Shown here piece by piece: positions 52,171 through 61,241 of a stretch of 64,000 nucleotides of DNA. The first letter of the stretch is position 1, and each line of letters starts with the position of its first letter. The notes beneath the pieces were generated by a model that saw nothing but the letters and a program-made list of their open reading frames with translations, ran no database searches and was not told the DNA's origin. The DNA is from Pedococcus cremeus (GTDB lineage: Bacteria > Actinomycetota > Actinomycetes > Actinomycetales > Dermatophilaceae): assembly GCF_900111375.1 (NCBI RefSeq), contig NZ_FOHB01000002.1, positions 274,992 to 338,991 of the forward strand, given 5' to 3'. The position numbers and the translations under genes were made by a program.

Positions 52171-54774
52171 ATGAACCGCACATTTCTCACGGCCGTGACC
52201 ACACTGGGCCTGGCGGCCTCGGTGCTGGCCCAGGCACCCGCGCGAGCGGGGGAGTCGGCGCCGCCGGGCAACGGAGGGCCCGAGCTGTCGACCACGAGCC
52301 GGTTGAAGGACCGCCGAGAGGTCGACGCCGGCACGCGGGCGTACTCCATCGGGTTCCAGGACGGCCGCTTCTACGCCAACGGCTGGCACATCACCGGTGA
52401 GATGGGCGGGGTCTGGACCCCGCCGCTGAAGCTGGTCGACGGGGTCTGGTTCGGCCTCGACGGCCAGTGGGTGCCCCAGGCGAACCGCTTCTCGAGCGGC
52501 TGGGGCTACACCCGCTACGACTTCCCGGACACCGCCGGGCTCAAGGTGCAGCGCACCGACTTCGTGCCGGACGGCAGGCGCGCCGCGGTCTACGGGCTGA
52601 CCGTCACCAACCCCGGCGCCGCCCGCACGGTGACCCTCCAGGTGAACGCCCACTCCGAGCTCATGGGCCAGTACCCGTGGGGCTTCTCGGGCGTCACCCC
52701 CAACGCCAGCGACAACCTGCCCGACCACGGCGACTACGACGGTCGGCGCCTCGTCTTCACCGACGACGGCGCCCTGCCCGGCGCGCCCGTCCACCACTAC
52801 GCCGCCGTCGTCGGGACGGCGCAGACGCCCACCTCCGGCGCCGTCGGCAGCCAGTACTGGGGGCCGCAGCCCGGCCACCGGTGCACCGGCACCGAGCCCG
52901 GGGCGCCGGCCGACCCCAAGCCGTCGCAGTGCGACGACGGCCCGTTCGGCCGGGGCACCGGCGGTGCCCTGAACTACACCCTCTCGCTCCCCGCCGGCGG
53001 CTCCACGACGGTGTGGCTCGGCGTCGCGGGCTCGGACCAGGGCGCCACGGAGGCGCGCAAGGAGCTGGCCGGCGCGCTGCAGGACCCCGCCGCCCAGCTC
53101 GCGGAGAAGGTGGCATCCCGGCAGAAGCTGGCCCAGATGACGAGGCTGTCGCTCCCGGGTGACGCGCTGGTGCAGCAGGCCGTCGAGTGGGGCAAGCAGA
53201 ACCTCGCGGACCTGACCCAGACGGCGACCGACCTGCAGATCCGGTGGACGAACCAGGGCAAGCAGTTCCCGGCTCCGCTCGGCACGGTGGACAAGGCGAC
53301 CTGGATCGGCGCCGGCTACCCCGACTACCCGTGGATCTTCGGTACCGACGCCGAGTACACCGCCTTCGCGGCCGTCTCCGTGGGGCAGTTCGAGGCGGTC
53401 AAGGACCACTTGCGCGTGCTGCGTGACGTCTCCGACATCCTCAACGACCGCTCGGGGGTGGTCACGCACGAGGTGGTCTCCGACGGCTCGGTGTGGTTCG
53501 GCCACGACTCGCGCACCACCAACGCCGACGGCACCACGGCATACGACTTCAACACCGACGAGACGGTGAAGTTCCCCAGCACCGTCGCGCTGCTGTGGCG
53601 GTGGACCGGCGACGACCGGTTCCGCGACGAGATGTACGACTTCACGCGCCGCAACCTGCGCTACGTCGTCCGCAACCTCGACGCCGACCACGACGGCTGG
53701 CCCGAGGGCCTCGGCAACGTCGAGCGCAGCGGCATGGGCCAGGAGAAGCTCGACAACACGGTCTACTTCCTGCGCGGCCTCTACGACCTCGCCGACATGG
53801 CGAAGTCGAAGCACGACGGCGCGACCTACGCCTGGGCCAGCAACCTGGCCCGCAAGCTGCAGCAGCGGTTCGACGGCACCTGGTGGTACGACCAGGCCCA
53901 GCAGTACGCCGACTCGCTGGTCGACCCGGGCAACCAGCAGTCGTTCCAGAAGCACTGGATCGGCCAGACGCCGATGGAGGCCGAGCTGCGGGTCAAGGGT
54001 GCGACGGTGCCGGGGATCGCTCCCTACGCCCACGGCAACGCCGCCCTGGCCGGCCGCGAGGACCCCTGCTACAGCGGCGAGCACCCGCTGAACCCGGGGC
54101 TGTTCCACACCGGCTGTGGCGGCGGGGCCAACGGCCAGGGCGAGCGGGTCGTCTTCGGCCTCACCACCTCGATCCAGTCGATCGGCGAGGGCAACTACGG
54201 GCGCCTCGGCCCCGACCAGCAGGGGCGCTACACGCACGCGCTGGCCGAGCCGATGTTCTCCGAGCCCGCGACGGGCGGCACCCCGGACGAGCAGCCCGGC
54301 GCGATGCCCGAGATCTTCCCGTCGCCGGACCAGGGCGCGAACATCGACCGCTGCTGGACCTGCCGCTCGATGTTCATGCAGGCGTGGGGCAACTACGGCA
54401 CCGCGTGGGCCGTGGTGCACCAGTGGCTGGGCGTGCGGCCCGACCTCGGGCACCACGCCGTGGAGGTCGTGCCGCAGGTGCCGCAGGGCCAGACCTCGGT
54501 CGAGGGCAAGGACATCCGGCTCGGCGGTGGAGCAGCGGACGTCCGTGCGACGCACAGCGGCTCCAGCTACGTGACGACCGTGGACGTCGACCGGTCCACC
54601 GGCGCCCGCACGGTGCTGGTCGGCCACACGCTGCCGCGGGGCTCCGCGCCGGCGGTGGTGGTGCTCGACGGTCGCGTGGTGCACGACTACACCGTGCGCC
54701 ACACCAACCGGGGCACCGAGGTGACCGTCGCGACGGGCCCGGGCGCGCACACCCTCCGGGTCACCGCCCGCTGA
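52171..54774 (+). CDS. Secreted six-hairpin glycosidase-like protein
   Basis: An 867-residue exported protein. A signal peptide covers about residues 1-29 (hydrophobic FLTAVTTLGLAASVLA, then ARAGES). A beta-sandwich domain (about 40-310) precedes an (alpha/alpha)6 barrel (about 330-760) like those of glycogen debranching and alpha-L-rhamnosidase-type enzymes: PDYPWIFGTDAEY and WPEGLGNVE hold candidate catalytic acids. A short beta C-terminal region follows. Several cysteines suit the extracellular location. ATG at 52171 has GGAGGG seven bases upstream. It probably trims alpha-glycans outside the cell; the substrate is unknown. A TATACG box near 52125 could be the promoter. Confidence 0.82.
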   Translation: MNRTFLTAVTTLGLAASVLAQAPARAGESAPPGNGGPELSTTSRLKDRREVDAGTRAYSIGFQDGRFYANGWHITGEMGGVWTPPLKLVDGVWFGLDGQWVPQANRFSSGWGYTRYDFPDTAGLKVQRTDFVPDGRRAAVYGLTVTNPGAARTVTLQVNAHSELMGQYPWGFSGVTPNASDNLPDHGDYDGRRLVFTDDGALPGAPVHHYAAVVGTAQTPTSGAVGSQYWGPQPGHRCTGTEPGAPADPKPSQCDDGPFGRGTGGALNYTLSLPAGGSTTVWLGVAGSDQGATEARKELAGALQDPAAQLAEKVASRQKLAQMTRLSLPGDALVQQAVEWGKQNLADLTQTATDLQIRWTNQGKQFPAPLGTVDKATWIGAGYPDYPWIFGTDAEYTAFAAVSVGQFEAVKDHLRVLRDVSDILNDRSGVVTHEVVSDGSVWFGHDSRTTNADGTTAYDFNTDETVKFPSTVALLWRWTGDDRFRDEMYDFTRRNLRYVVRNLDADHDGWPEGLGNVERSGMGQEKLDNTVYFLRGLYDLADMAKSKHDGATYAWASNLARKLQQRFDGTWWYDQAQQYADSLVDPGNQQSFQKHWIGQTPMEAELRVKGATVPGIAPYAHGNAALAGREDPCYSGEHPLNPGLFHTGCGGGANGQGERVVFGLTTSIQSIGEGNYGRLGPDQQGRYTHALAEPMFSEPATGGTPDEQPGAMPEIFPSPDQGANIDRCWTCRSMFMQAWGNYGTAWAVVHQWLGVRPDLGHHAVEVVPQVPQGQTSVEGKDIRLGGGAADVRATHSGSSYVTTVDVDRSTGARTVLVGHTLPRGSAPAVVVLDGRVVHDYTVRHTNRGTEVTVATGPGAHTLRVTAR

Positions 54775-54793
54775 GGTGTGGCGCAGGGGCGCC

Positions 54794-54825
54794 GCAGGGT
54801 CAGGGTCGTTCGGCCCTGACCCTGC
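54794..54825 (+). terminator. Perfect 12-base-pair terminator hairpin
   Basis: GCAGGGTCAGGG (54794-54805) pairs perfectly with CCCTGACCCTGC (54814-54825) around an eight-base loop, 19 bases after the glycosidase stop. It isolates the glycosidase gene from the flavodoxin-like gene. Confidence 0.85.
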
Positions 54826-54851
54826 CGCGCCGGCTGCCGCGTGATGGAGTC

Positions 54852-55334
54852 ATGAGGATCGAGTACGTGCACGCGTCCAAGTACGGCAACGGCGCCATGG
54901 TGGCCGAGGAGTTCAAGCACCAGATGGAGGCCAGGGGCGTGGCGGTGAGCGTTCACCAGGTCCGTGACATCCGCCCGAAGGAGCTGCCTGCGGCGGACCT
55001 CTACCTGTTCAGCTCGCCCGGGCGGATGGGGCGTCCCATCGGCGGGATGCGCCGGTTCCTGCGGAAGGTCGACCTCGCCCCCGGCACGAGGTACGCCCTG
55101 CTGACGACGGAGGGCGCACCGCAGCCGGACAAGGACACCGGCAAGCTGCCCACGGAGGAGGAGCGGGCCCGTCACGAGCGGGTGCGCCCGCTGATGAACG
55201 AGACCCTCCAGGCCAAGGGGCTGTCCGAGGTCGCCGAGGACGCCGTCTTCGTGACCGGGACGAAGGGCCCCCTGGAGGAGGGCTGGCAGCACAAGGTGGA
55301 GGACTTCGCCTCCCGCATCCCGGTGGAGCCCTAG
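54852..55334 (+). CDS. Flavodoxin-like protein
   Basis: A 160-residue flavodoxin-fold protein. The FMN phosphate loop is probably HASKYGNGAMVAEEF at residues 7-21, followed by DLYLFSSPGRMGRPIGGMRRF, which shapes the isoalloxazine site. It may carry electrons to an oxygenase or reductase, or it may be a protoporphyrinogen oxidase-like protein. ATG at 54852 lies close to a GGAG. It stands between two terminators and converges with a sensor gene. Confidence 0.82.
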   Translation: MRIEYVHASKYGNGAMVAEEFKHQMEARGVAVSVHQVRDIRPKELPAADLYLFSSPGRMGRPIGGMRRFLRKVDLAPGTRYALLTTEGAPQPDKDTGKLPTEEERARHERVRPLMNETLQAKGLSEVAEDAVFVTGTKGPLEEGWQHKVEDFASRIPVEP

Positions 55335-55347
55335 CGGTGCCATGACC

Positions 55348-55371
55348 GGTATGCCGCTCCCGCGGCATACC
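55348..55371. terminator. Inverted pair of the dispersed decamer, a likely terminator
   Basis: GGTATGCCGC (55348-55357) and GCGGCATACC (55362-55371) form a perfect 10-base stem with a TCCC loop, between convergent genes. Both arms are copies of a decamer that occurs 13 more times in the window: 754, 5983, 9519, 10915, 16306, 17468, 18185, 22447, 26738, 29686, 40777, 51117 and 58899. Nine-base matches occur at 7635, 7661, 37791 and 44563. See findings. Confidence 0.8.
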
Positions 55372-55395
55372 TGCCTCGGCCCCACTCGTCGTCCG

Positions 55396-56373
55396 TTAGG
55401 AGGGCGGGAGGAGGGAGAGCGCCCGGACGTGGGTGCCGGTGTGGTCGGCGCTGACCTGGACCGAGTCGCACAGCTGACGGGCGATCCACAGGCCCCGCCC
55501 GTGGGTGCCGAGGTCCATGGGCGGTGCGTAGCCGGCGAGCGGGTCGACCGGGAGGTGGCCGCCGTCGTGGACGTGGCAGACGAGCACCGGGTCCGCCCCC
55601 GTGACGCCCTCGGCGTAGATGCTCAGGCGCGCGGGAGGCCGTCCGTGGGTCAGCGCGTTGGAGAGCAGCTCACCCACGGCGAGCACGAGGTCGTCAGCGG
55701 TGGCGTCGGGGAGCCCGGCCAGGCGGACCTGCACCTGGGCGAACCGGCGCGCAGCCGGCAGGTCGGCGGCGGTGTGGCACGTGACCAAGGGCGCCGACAC
55801 CGGGACTTCCGGCACGGTCGTGCTGTCGCGGATGAACAGGGGCGGGTCGACGAAGGAGGTGCTGGCCCGGACCCCGTGGGCGTCGACGAGCTCGGCGTGC
55901 GTCCGGCGACAGGCCTCCACCAGCTCGGGCCGCAGCGCCGAGGCGTCGTAGGGGCAGAGGACCTCGACCGGGAACGGCTGGTAGACGACGTTGGCGGCCG
56001 ACTCCATGCGCAGGTAGTCGGCGACCTCCACCGGCGTGCGCCGGCCCAGCCCCTGCTCGGCCACCAGGCGCGATCGACGCCCCTGCTGCTGCTCGATGTA
56101 GCCGAGGCACTCGAAGGTGGCCCGGATCTGGGGGTGGTAGCCGACCTCCGCGTCGGCGAACCCCACCGAGGGCGCGTCGTCGCCCAGGGCCTCACGCACC
56201 GCGTCGGTCTTGTGGCGCGCGGCCATGACGAACACCGGCTCCTCAGCCGAGAGGCCCTGTCGCACGTAGCTCGTCACGCGCACGACGAACTCGTCGATGC
56301 CCTCGTAGATCATCGCGAGGTGTCTGCCGGGCCGCGCCCCGTGCACCGCGTCGGAGCCATCCAGCCGACCCAC
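55396..56373 (-). CDS. MEDS-domain sensor with anti-sigma-like ATPase
   Basis: A 325-residue protein. Residues about 15-170 look like a MEDS sensory domain (GRHLAMIYEGIDEFVVRVTSY, with ARHKTDAVREAL), found with anti-sigma proteins in actinobacteria. The C-terminal 125 residues are a HATPase_c domain (DLVLAVGELLSNALTHG and the G-box THGRGLWIARQL). The protein probably senses redox or a small ligand and controls an anti-sigma cascade. GTG at 56373 is six bases after minus-strand TACCCT (56385-56380), a leaderless geometry; the frame upstream is not coding. It is divergent from the hydrogenase operon and could regulate it, but that is speculation. Confidence 0.82.
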   Translation of the reverse strand: MGRLDGSDAVHGARPGRHLAMIYEGIDEFVVRVTSYVRQGLSAEEPVFVMAARHKTDAVREALGDDAPSVGFADAEVGYHPQIRATFECLGYIEQQQGRRSRLVAEQGLGRRTPVEVADYLRMESAANVVYQPFPVEVLCPYDASALRPELVEACRRTHAELVDAHGVRASTSFVDPPLFIRDSTTVPEVPVSAPLVTCHTAADLPAARRFAQVQVRLAGLPDATADDLVLAVGELLSNALTHGRPPARLSIYAEGVTGADPVLVCHVHDGGHLPVDPLAGYAPPMDLGTHGRGLWIARQLCDSVQVSADHTGTHVRALSLLPPS

Positions 56374-56460
56374 TCGGCAAGGGTAGCGCCACCCCCGGGC
56401 GGTCGGCACGACCGACGAGCCGCAGGCACGCGAGCGTGCCCTGTGCCTTGCCAAACCACC

Positions 56461-56488
56461 TTCGCCGGCGGAGCAACGTCCCTACATT
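56461..56488 (+). promoter_or_regulatory. Probable promoter of the hydrogenase operon
   Basis: TTCGCC (56461-56466) and TACATT (56483-56488) are spaced by 16 bases, with the start point expected near 56495 and a leader of about 36 bases before the ATG at 56531. The ribosome site is the GGGGGG run just upstream of it. Confidence 0.45.
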
Positions 56489-56530
56489 GGTGGGAGGAGA
56501 CATCGCGCTGGGCTCCAACCGGGGGGCGTC

Positions 56531-57754
56531 ATGGTGGAGACACGGCTGATCGACGTGACCGGCCTGCAGTCCCTGCTCGACGCCCTCGTTGCCCGGGGTT
56601 ACCGGGTGCTGGGTCCCACGGTGCGAGGCGGGGCGGTCGTCAACGCGGAGATCACCGAGGTGGCCGACCTTCCGCGCGGCTGGGGCGACGACCAGGAGCC
56701 CGGTCGCTACCGCCTGCGCCCCCGGGACGACGAGGCGCTCTTCGGGTTCGCCGCCGGGGCGCAGTCGGCCAAGCCCGTCTTCTTCCCGACCGACGAGCTG
56801 CTGTGGCGGGGCAGGCGGACGGCCGGCGGCAGCGGGTTCGAGGCTCAGAGCGCAGAGAGCGCACAGGCCGCACAGGGCGGCGGTGTCGAGGAGCACGGCG
56901 AGGACGGTCCCGATACGCGGCCCACCGCCCTGCTGGGCGTGCGTTCCTGTGACCTCAGCGCGGTCGGCATCCATGACACCGTGCTCACGGGCCGCGGCTT
57001 CACCGACGCGCACTACGCCCAGCGGCGTGAGGGAGCCTTCGTGATCGCGGTCGCCTGCTCCGACCCGGGCGGCACCTGCTTCTGCGTGTCGATGGGCACC
57101 GGGCCGCGGCCGGAACAGGGCCGCGGGGCGCCGTTCGACCTGTCGCTCACCGAGCTGCTCGCCCCGGAGCACCGGTTCGTCGTCGAGGTCGGCAGCGAAC
57201 GGGGCGGGGCCCTGCTCGACGAGATCGGGGCGACGGCAGCGGCCCGGGGCGACCTGGCCGCCGCGGACGCCGTGACCGAGCAGGCGGCGCAGCGGATGGG
57301 GCGCCGCCTCGACACCGACGGGATCCGCGACCTGCTCTACGCCAGCATCGACAGCCCCCGGTGGGACGACGTCGCCTCGCGGTGCCTGGCCTGCACCAAC
57401 TGCACGATGGTGTGCCCCACGTGCTTCTGCACCACGGTGGAGGACGTCTCCGACCTCAGCGGGGAGTCCGCCGAACGCCACCGCGTCTGGGACTCGTGCT
57501 TCACCGCGGACTTCTCCTACATCCACGGCGGCACCGTCCGCGAGTCGACGCGCTCCCGCTACCGCCAGTGGATGACCCACAAGCTCGCGTCCTGGCACGA
57601 CCAGTTCGGGTCCTCGGGGTGCGTCGGCTGCGGCCGCTGCGTCACCTGGTGCCCGGCCGGGATCGACATCACCGAGGAGGCCGCCGCGCTGCGCGGGGTG
57701 CCCGGTTCGAACCTCCCGACACCCACGAGCCCGCCCACCCCGGCGTCCGAGTGA
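56531..57754 (+). CDS. hyhB: [NiFe] hydrogenase 3b-type iron-sulfur subunit (HyhB-like)
   Basis: A 407-residue electron-transfer subunit. The C-terminal part binds two [4Fe-4S] clusters: CLACTNCTMVCP (Cys285, 288, 291, 295) and CVGCGRCVTWCP (Cys364, 367, 370, 374), with the intervening PTCFC segment typical of sulfhydrogenase beta subunits and anaerobic sulfite reductase A. It probably carries electrons between the small subunit and the flavin subunit. ATG at 56531. A low-complexity stretch (residues about 105-130) interrupts the N-terminal half. It leads an operon of nine genes in the order typical of actinobacterial group 3b hydrogenases. Confidence 0.9.
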   Translation: MVETRLIDVTGLQSLLDALVARGYRVLGPTVRGGAVVNAEITEVADLPRGWGDDQEPGRYRLRPRDDEALFGFAAGAQSAKPVFFPTDELLWRGRRTAGGSGFEAQSAESAQAAQGGGVEEHGEDGPDTRPTALLGVRSCDLSAVGIHDTVLTGRGFTDAHYAQRREGAFVIAVACSDPGGTCFCVSMGTGPRPEQGRGAPFDLSLTELLAPEHRFVVEVGSERGGALLDEIGATAAARGDLAAADAVTEQAAQRMGRRLDTDGIRDLLYASIDSPRWDDVASRCLACTNCTMVCPTCFCTTVEDVSDLSGESAERHRVWDSCFTADFSYIHGGTVRESTRSRYRQWMTHKLASWHDQFGSSGCVGCGRCVTWCPAGIDITEEAAALRGVPGSNLPTPTSPPTPASE

Positions 57755-57767
57755 GGAGACGACCGCC

Positions 57768-58229
57768 GTGCAGACCATCACCGACTACCTTCCCCAGCAC
57801 CCCTTCTTCGCGGGCCTGCCGGAGCCGGTCGTGGCGCTGGTCGCCGGCTGCGCCGTCAACGTGCACTTCCGCCCGGGCCAGCACCTGTTCCACGAGGGCG
57901 AGCCCGCCGACACGTTCTACGTGATCCGGCACGGCCGGGTCAGCCTCGAGGTGCGCGCACCCGCGGGCTCACCGGTGGTCGTGGACAGCGCGCACGCCGA
58001 CGACGTGGTCGGCTGGTCGTGGCTGGTGCCGCCCCACCGCTGGCTCTTCGACGCGCGGGCCACCGAGGAGACCAGTGCCATCGCCTTCGACGGTGCCTGC
58101 CTGCGTGACAAGTGCGATACCGACCCGGCCGTCGGCTACGCGCTGCTCCAGCGGGTGGTGCAGGTGATGTCGACCCGGCTGCAGTCAGCGCGCATCCGGC
58201 TGCTCGACGTCTACGGGGCGCCGGTATGA
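57768..58229 (+). CDS. Cyclic nucleotide-binding domain protein of the hydrogenase operon
   Basis: A 153-residue protein with only a Crp-type cyclic nucleotide-binding barrel (PGQHLFHEGEPADTFYVIRHG near residue 38) and no DNA-binding domain. Such proteins sit inside group 3b hydrogenase operons of actinobacteria, where they may bind a nucleotide or contact the complex; the RXS-type phosphate-binding cassette is not clear here (the region reads VGWSWLVPPHRWLFDA), so cAMP binding is doubtful. GTG at 57768 follows GAGGAG, and its TGA overlaps the hyhG ATG. Confidence 0.85.
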   Translation: MQTITDYLPQHPFFAGLPEPVVALVAGCAVNVHFRPGQHLFHEGEPADTFYVIRHGRVSLEVRAPAGSPVVVDSAHADDVVGWSWLVPPHRWLFDARATEETSAIAFDGACLRDKCDTDPAVGYALLQRVVQVMSTRLQSARIRLLDVYGAPV

Positions 58230-59089
58230 CCGCGGTGGCCGGCGCCGGATCCCGGGCGGCGCCCCGGGGCGACCCGTTCGTGCCCCGGCCGTTCGTCGTC
58301 CGTCGTCACCGGCAGGACACCCGCGACACCTGGACGCTGGTCCTCGAGCCGGCCGACGGGGCGACGATGCCGTTCGCGGCGGGCCAGTTCACGATGATGC
58401 AGGCATTCGGCGCGGGGGAGGCGCCGATCTCGATCAGCGGCGACCCGGCCCGGCCCGAGGTCCTCGAGCACACGATCCGGAACGTCGGCGCCGTCACCCG
58501 CGCGCTGGTGCACGCCGGGCCCGGCACCGAGCTCGGCATACGAGGTCCGTTCGGCACCGGCTGGGAGGTGTCGTCCGGGCGCGGTGGCGACGTCGTCTTC
58601 GTCGCCGGTGGCATCGGGCTGGCGCCCCTGCGCCCTGCCATCCTCGAGGTGTGCGCCGACCGCGCCTCCTACGGCAGGGTGCTGCTGCTCTACGGCGCGC
58701 GCACCCCGGAGGACATCCTCTTCGGAGACGACCTGCGCCGCTGGGCGGCCGACCACGCCGTCGACGTGCAGGTCACCGTCGACAACGGGCAGCACGCCTG
58801 GCAGGGCCGGGTCGGTCTGGTCACCCAGCTGGTGGACCGGGGCGGCTTCGACGCCGTCAACACGCTGGCCCTCGTGTGCGGCCCTGAGGTCATGATGCGG
58901 TATGCCGCGATGGCCCTGCGTGCCCGCGGCGTCGCCCCCGCGCGGCTACGGCTGTCGATGGAGCGCAACATGAAGTGCGGGGTGGGCCTGTGCGGGCACT
59001 GCCAGCTGCGCGAGTACTTCCTCTGCGTGGACGGCCCGGTGCTCACCTACGACGTCCTCGAACCCCTGATGTCGCGGGCGGAGCTGTAG
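58226..59089 (+). CDS. hyhG: Hydrogenase flavin subunit (HyhG-like, FAD/NAD(P) and [2Fe-2S])
   Basis: A 287-residue ferredoxin-NADP reductase-like subunit. The FAD domain ([11 protein letters not shown], then the flavin-contact ISISGDP) is followed by the NAD(P) domain ([29 protein letters not shown]) and a C-terminal [2Fe-2S] site ([10 protein letters not shown] with a further Cys). It should pass electrons between hydrogen and NADP(H). ATG overlaps the previous stop (ATGA). Confidence 0.92.
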   Translation: MTAVAGAGSRAAPRGDPFVPRPFVVRRHRQDTRDTWTLVLEPADGATMPFAAGQFTMMQAFGAGEAPISISGDPARPEVLEHTIRNVGAVTRALVHAGPGTELGIRGPFGTGWEVSSGRGGDVVFVAGGIGLAPLRPAILEVCADRASYGRVLLLYGARTPEDILFGDDLRRWAADHAVDVQVTVDNGQHAWQGRVGLVTQLVDRGGFDAVNTLALVCGPEVMMRYAAMALRARGVAPARLRLSMERNMKCGVGLCGHCQLREYFLCVDGPVLTYDVLEPLMSRAEL

Positions 59090-59091
59090 CC

Positions 59092-59934
59092 ATGACCGTC
59101 ACCGACCGCCCCGGCGCCGCGGCCACGGCCCGCGCCCGGCCCACGCTCGCCGTGTGGAAGTTCGCCTCCTGCGACGGCTGCCAGCTCACGCTGCTGAACT
59201 GCGAGGACGAGCTGCTGCGCCTCGCGGGCGCGGTGGAGATCGCCTACTTCCCCGAGGCCACCCGGGCTGTGGTGGAGGGGCCCTACGACGTCTCGCTCGT
59301 CGAGGGGTCGATCACCACCCCCGAGGAGCTCGAGCGCATCCAGCACGTGCGGGCGGTCTCGGGCCGGCTGATCACCATCGGCGCGTGCGCCACGGCCGGC
59401 GGCATCCAGGCGTTGCGGAACTTCGGCGACGTCGCCGAGTTCCGGTCGATCGTCTACGCGCACCCGGAGTACCTCTCGACGTTGTCGCGCTCCACGCCGA
59501 TCTCGGCGCACGTGTCCGTCGACTTCGAGCTGCGGGGGTGTCCCGTCAACAAGCACCAGCTGCTCGAGGTGCTGGCCGCGTCCATCCAGGACCGCAAGCC
59601 GCGCATCCCGTCGCACAGCGTGTGCGTCGAGTGCAAGCGCCGCGGGAACGTCTGCGTCACGGTGGCGCACGGCACGCCCTGCCTGGGGCCGGTCACGCAG
59701 GCCGGCTGTGGTGCCCTGTGCCCCAGCTTCGACCGCGGCTGCTACGGGTGCTTCGGGCCGCAGGACACCCCCAACACCGCCTCGATCGCCCACCAGCTCA
59801 GCGAGCTCGGCATGAGTGAGCCCGAGGTGGTGCGCATCTTCCGGACCTTCAACGCGGCGTCGGAGCCGTTCCGCAGGGAGAGCGAGCGGCACGAGACCGG
59901 ACCGGCGCCGTCCGCAGAGGGGGAGGACGCATGA
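59092..59934 (+). CDS. hyhS: [NiFe] hydrogenase small subunit (group 3b type)
   Basis: A 280-residue small subunit without a twin-arginine signal, so the enzyme is cytoplasmic. The proximal cluster ligands are visible in ASCDGCQ (Cys27, Cys30), GACATAGG and RGCPVN; further Cys ([32 protein letters not shown]) bind the medial and distal clusters. It begins two bases after the hyhG stop and overlaps the large-subunit start. Confidence 0.95.
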   Translation: MTVTDRPGAAATARARPTLAVWKFASCDGCQLTLLNCEDELLRLAGAVEIAYFPEATRAVVEGPYDVSLVEGSITTPEELERIQHVRAVSGRLITIGACATAGGIQALRNFGDVAEFRSIVYAHPEYLSTLSRSTPISAHVSVDFELRGCPVNKHQLLEVLAASIQDRKPRIPSHSVCVECKRRGNVCVTVAHGTPCLGPVTQAGCGALCPSFDRGCYGCFGPQDTPNTASIAHQLSELGMSEPEVVRIFRTFNAASEPFRRESERHETGPAPSAEGEDA

Positions 59935-61241
59935 GCCACAAGCTCACGGACGGCGGCCACGTCATGCACGTGGGCACCCTCGCCCGGGTCGAGGGCGAGG
60001 GGGCGATGCACATCGAGTACCGCGACGGCACGGTGACCGACGTGCAGCTGCGCATCTACGAACCGCCCCGGTTCTACGAGGCGTTCCTCCGCGGCCGCGC
60101 CCACACGGAGCCGCCGGACATCACCGCGCGCATCTGCGGGATCTGCCCGGTGGCCTACCAGATGAGCTCGTGCTGGGCGGTCGAGGACGCCTGCGGGGTG
60201 GAGGTGCCCGAGGAGATCCGGCTCATGCGGCGTCTCCTCTACTGCGGCGAGTGGATCGAGAGCCATGCCCTGCACGTGTTCCTTCTGCACGCGCCCGACT
60301 TCCTCGGCTACGACGGCGCGGTCGAGATGGCAACCGACCACCCGGCCGTGGTCGAGCGCGGGCTGCGGATGAAGAAGGCCGGCAACGACCTCATGGACAC
60401 CGTCGGCGGCCGGTCGGTGCACCCCGTCAACGTCAAGGTCGGCGGCTTCTACCGGTACCCCACCCGCGAGGAGCTGCGGGCCGTGCGGCCCCGGCTGCAG
60501 CGGGCCCTCGACGAGGCGCTCGAGACCGTGCGGCTCGTGGCCGGTTTCGACTTTCCCGACATGGAGCAGCCGTACGAGTACCTCTCCCTGCGGGCCGAGA
60601 GCGGGTACCCCATCGAGTCGGGCAGCGTCGTCACCTCCTCCGGCGGGGCCTTCCCGGTGCGCGACTTCACGAAGCACATCGAGGAGTTCCACGTCGCCCA
60701 CTCCAACGCCCTCCACGCCCACCTCGACGGCTCACCCGACCCCTACGTGGTGGGCCCGCTCGCCCGCTACTCGCTGAACGCCGACCGGCTCAGCGACCTG
60801 GCCCGGGAGGCCGCACGCGACGCCGGGCTGGGCGACACCTGCCGCAACCCGTTCCGCTCGATCGTCGTCCGGGCCGTCGAGCTGGTGGAGGCCTACCACG
60901 AGGCGCTGCGCATCATCGACGGCTGGACGGGAAGTGGCCCGGCGAGCGTCCCCGTACCGCCGCGGGCGGGGGAGGGCTTCGGAGCCAGCGAGGCGCCCCG
61001 TGGGGTGCTGTTCCACCGCTACGTCCTCGACGAGGGGGGCATCATCCGCGACGCGCAGATCGTCCCGCCCACGTCGCAGAACCAGCCGAGCGTGGAGGCA
61101 GACCTGCGCACGATGGTGCAGACGTGGTCCGACCTCGACGACCACGCCCTGCAGCACCGCTGCGAACAGGCCATCCGCAACTACGACCCGTGCATCTCCT
61201 GCGCCACGCACTTCCTGGATCTCACGGTGGACCGGGGATGA
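59931..61241 (+). CDS. hyhL: [NiFe] hydrogenase large subunit (group 3b type)
   Basis: A 436-residue catalytic subunit. The four nickel-binding cysteines are in RICGICP (Cys69, Cys72) and DPCISCATH (Cys421, Cys424). Nine residues follow His427, a short C-terminal peptide that the maturation protease should remove after nickel insertion. Cytoplasmic bidirectional group 3b enzymes oxidise or evolve hydrogen with NADP(H), usually under energy limitation. Group assignment rests on gene order and sequence type. It overlaps the protease gene start (ATGA). Confidence 0.95.
   Translation: MSHKLTDGGHVMHVGTLARVEGEGAMHIEYRDGTVTDVQLRIYEPPRFYEAFLRGRAHTEPPDITARICGICPVAYQMSSCWAVEDACGVEVPEEIRLMRRLLYCGEWIESHALHVFLLHAPDFLGYDGAVEMATDHPAVVERGLRMKKAGNDLMDTVGGRSVHPVNVKVGGFYRYPTREELRAVRPRLQRALDEALETVRLVAGFDFPDMEQPYEYLSLRAESGYPIESGSVVTSSGGAFPVRDFTKHIEEFHVAHSNALHAHLDGSPDPYVVGPLARYSLNADRLSDLAREAARDAGLGDTCRNPFRSIVVRAVELVEAYHEALRIIDGWTGSGPASVPVPPRAGEGFGASEAPRGVLFHRYVLDEGGIIRDAQIVPPTSQNQPSVEADLRTMVQTWSDLDDHALQHRCEQAIRNYDPCISCATHFLDLTVDRG

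Noticed and set aside
52060-54750. An 896-codon minus-strand open frame opposite the glycosidase
   Set aside because: It has no recognisable domain; the plus-strand gene has a signal peptide, ribosome site and terminator.
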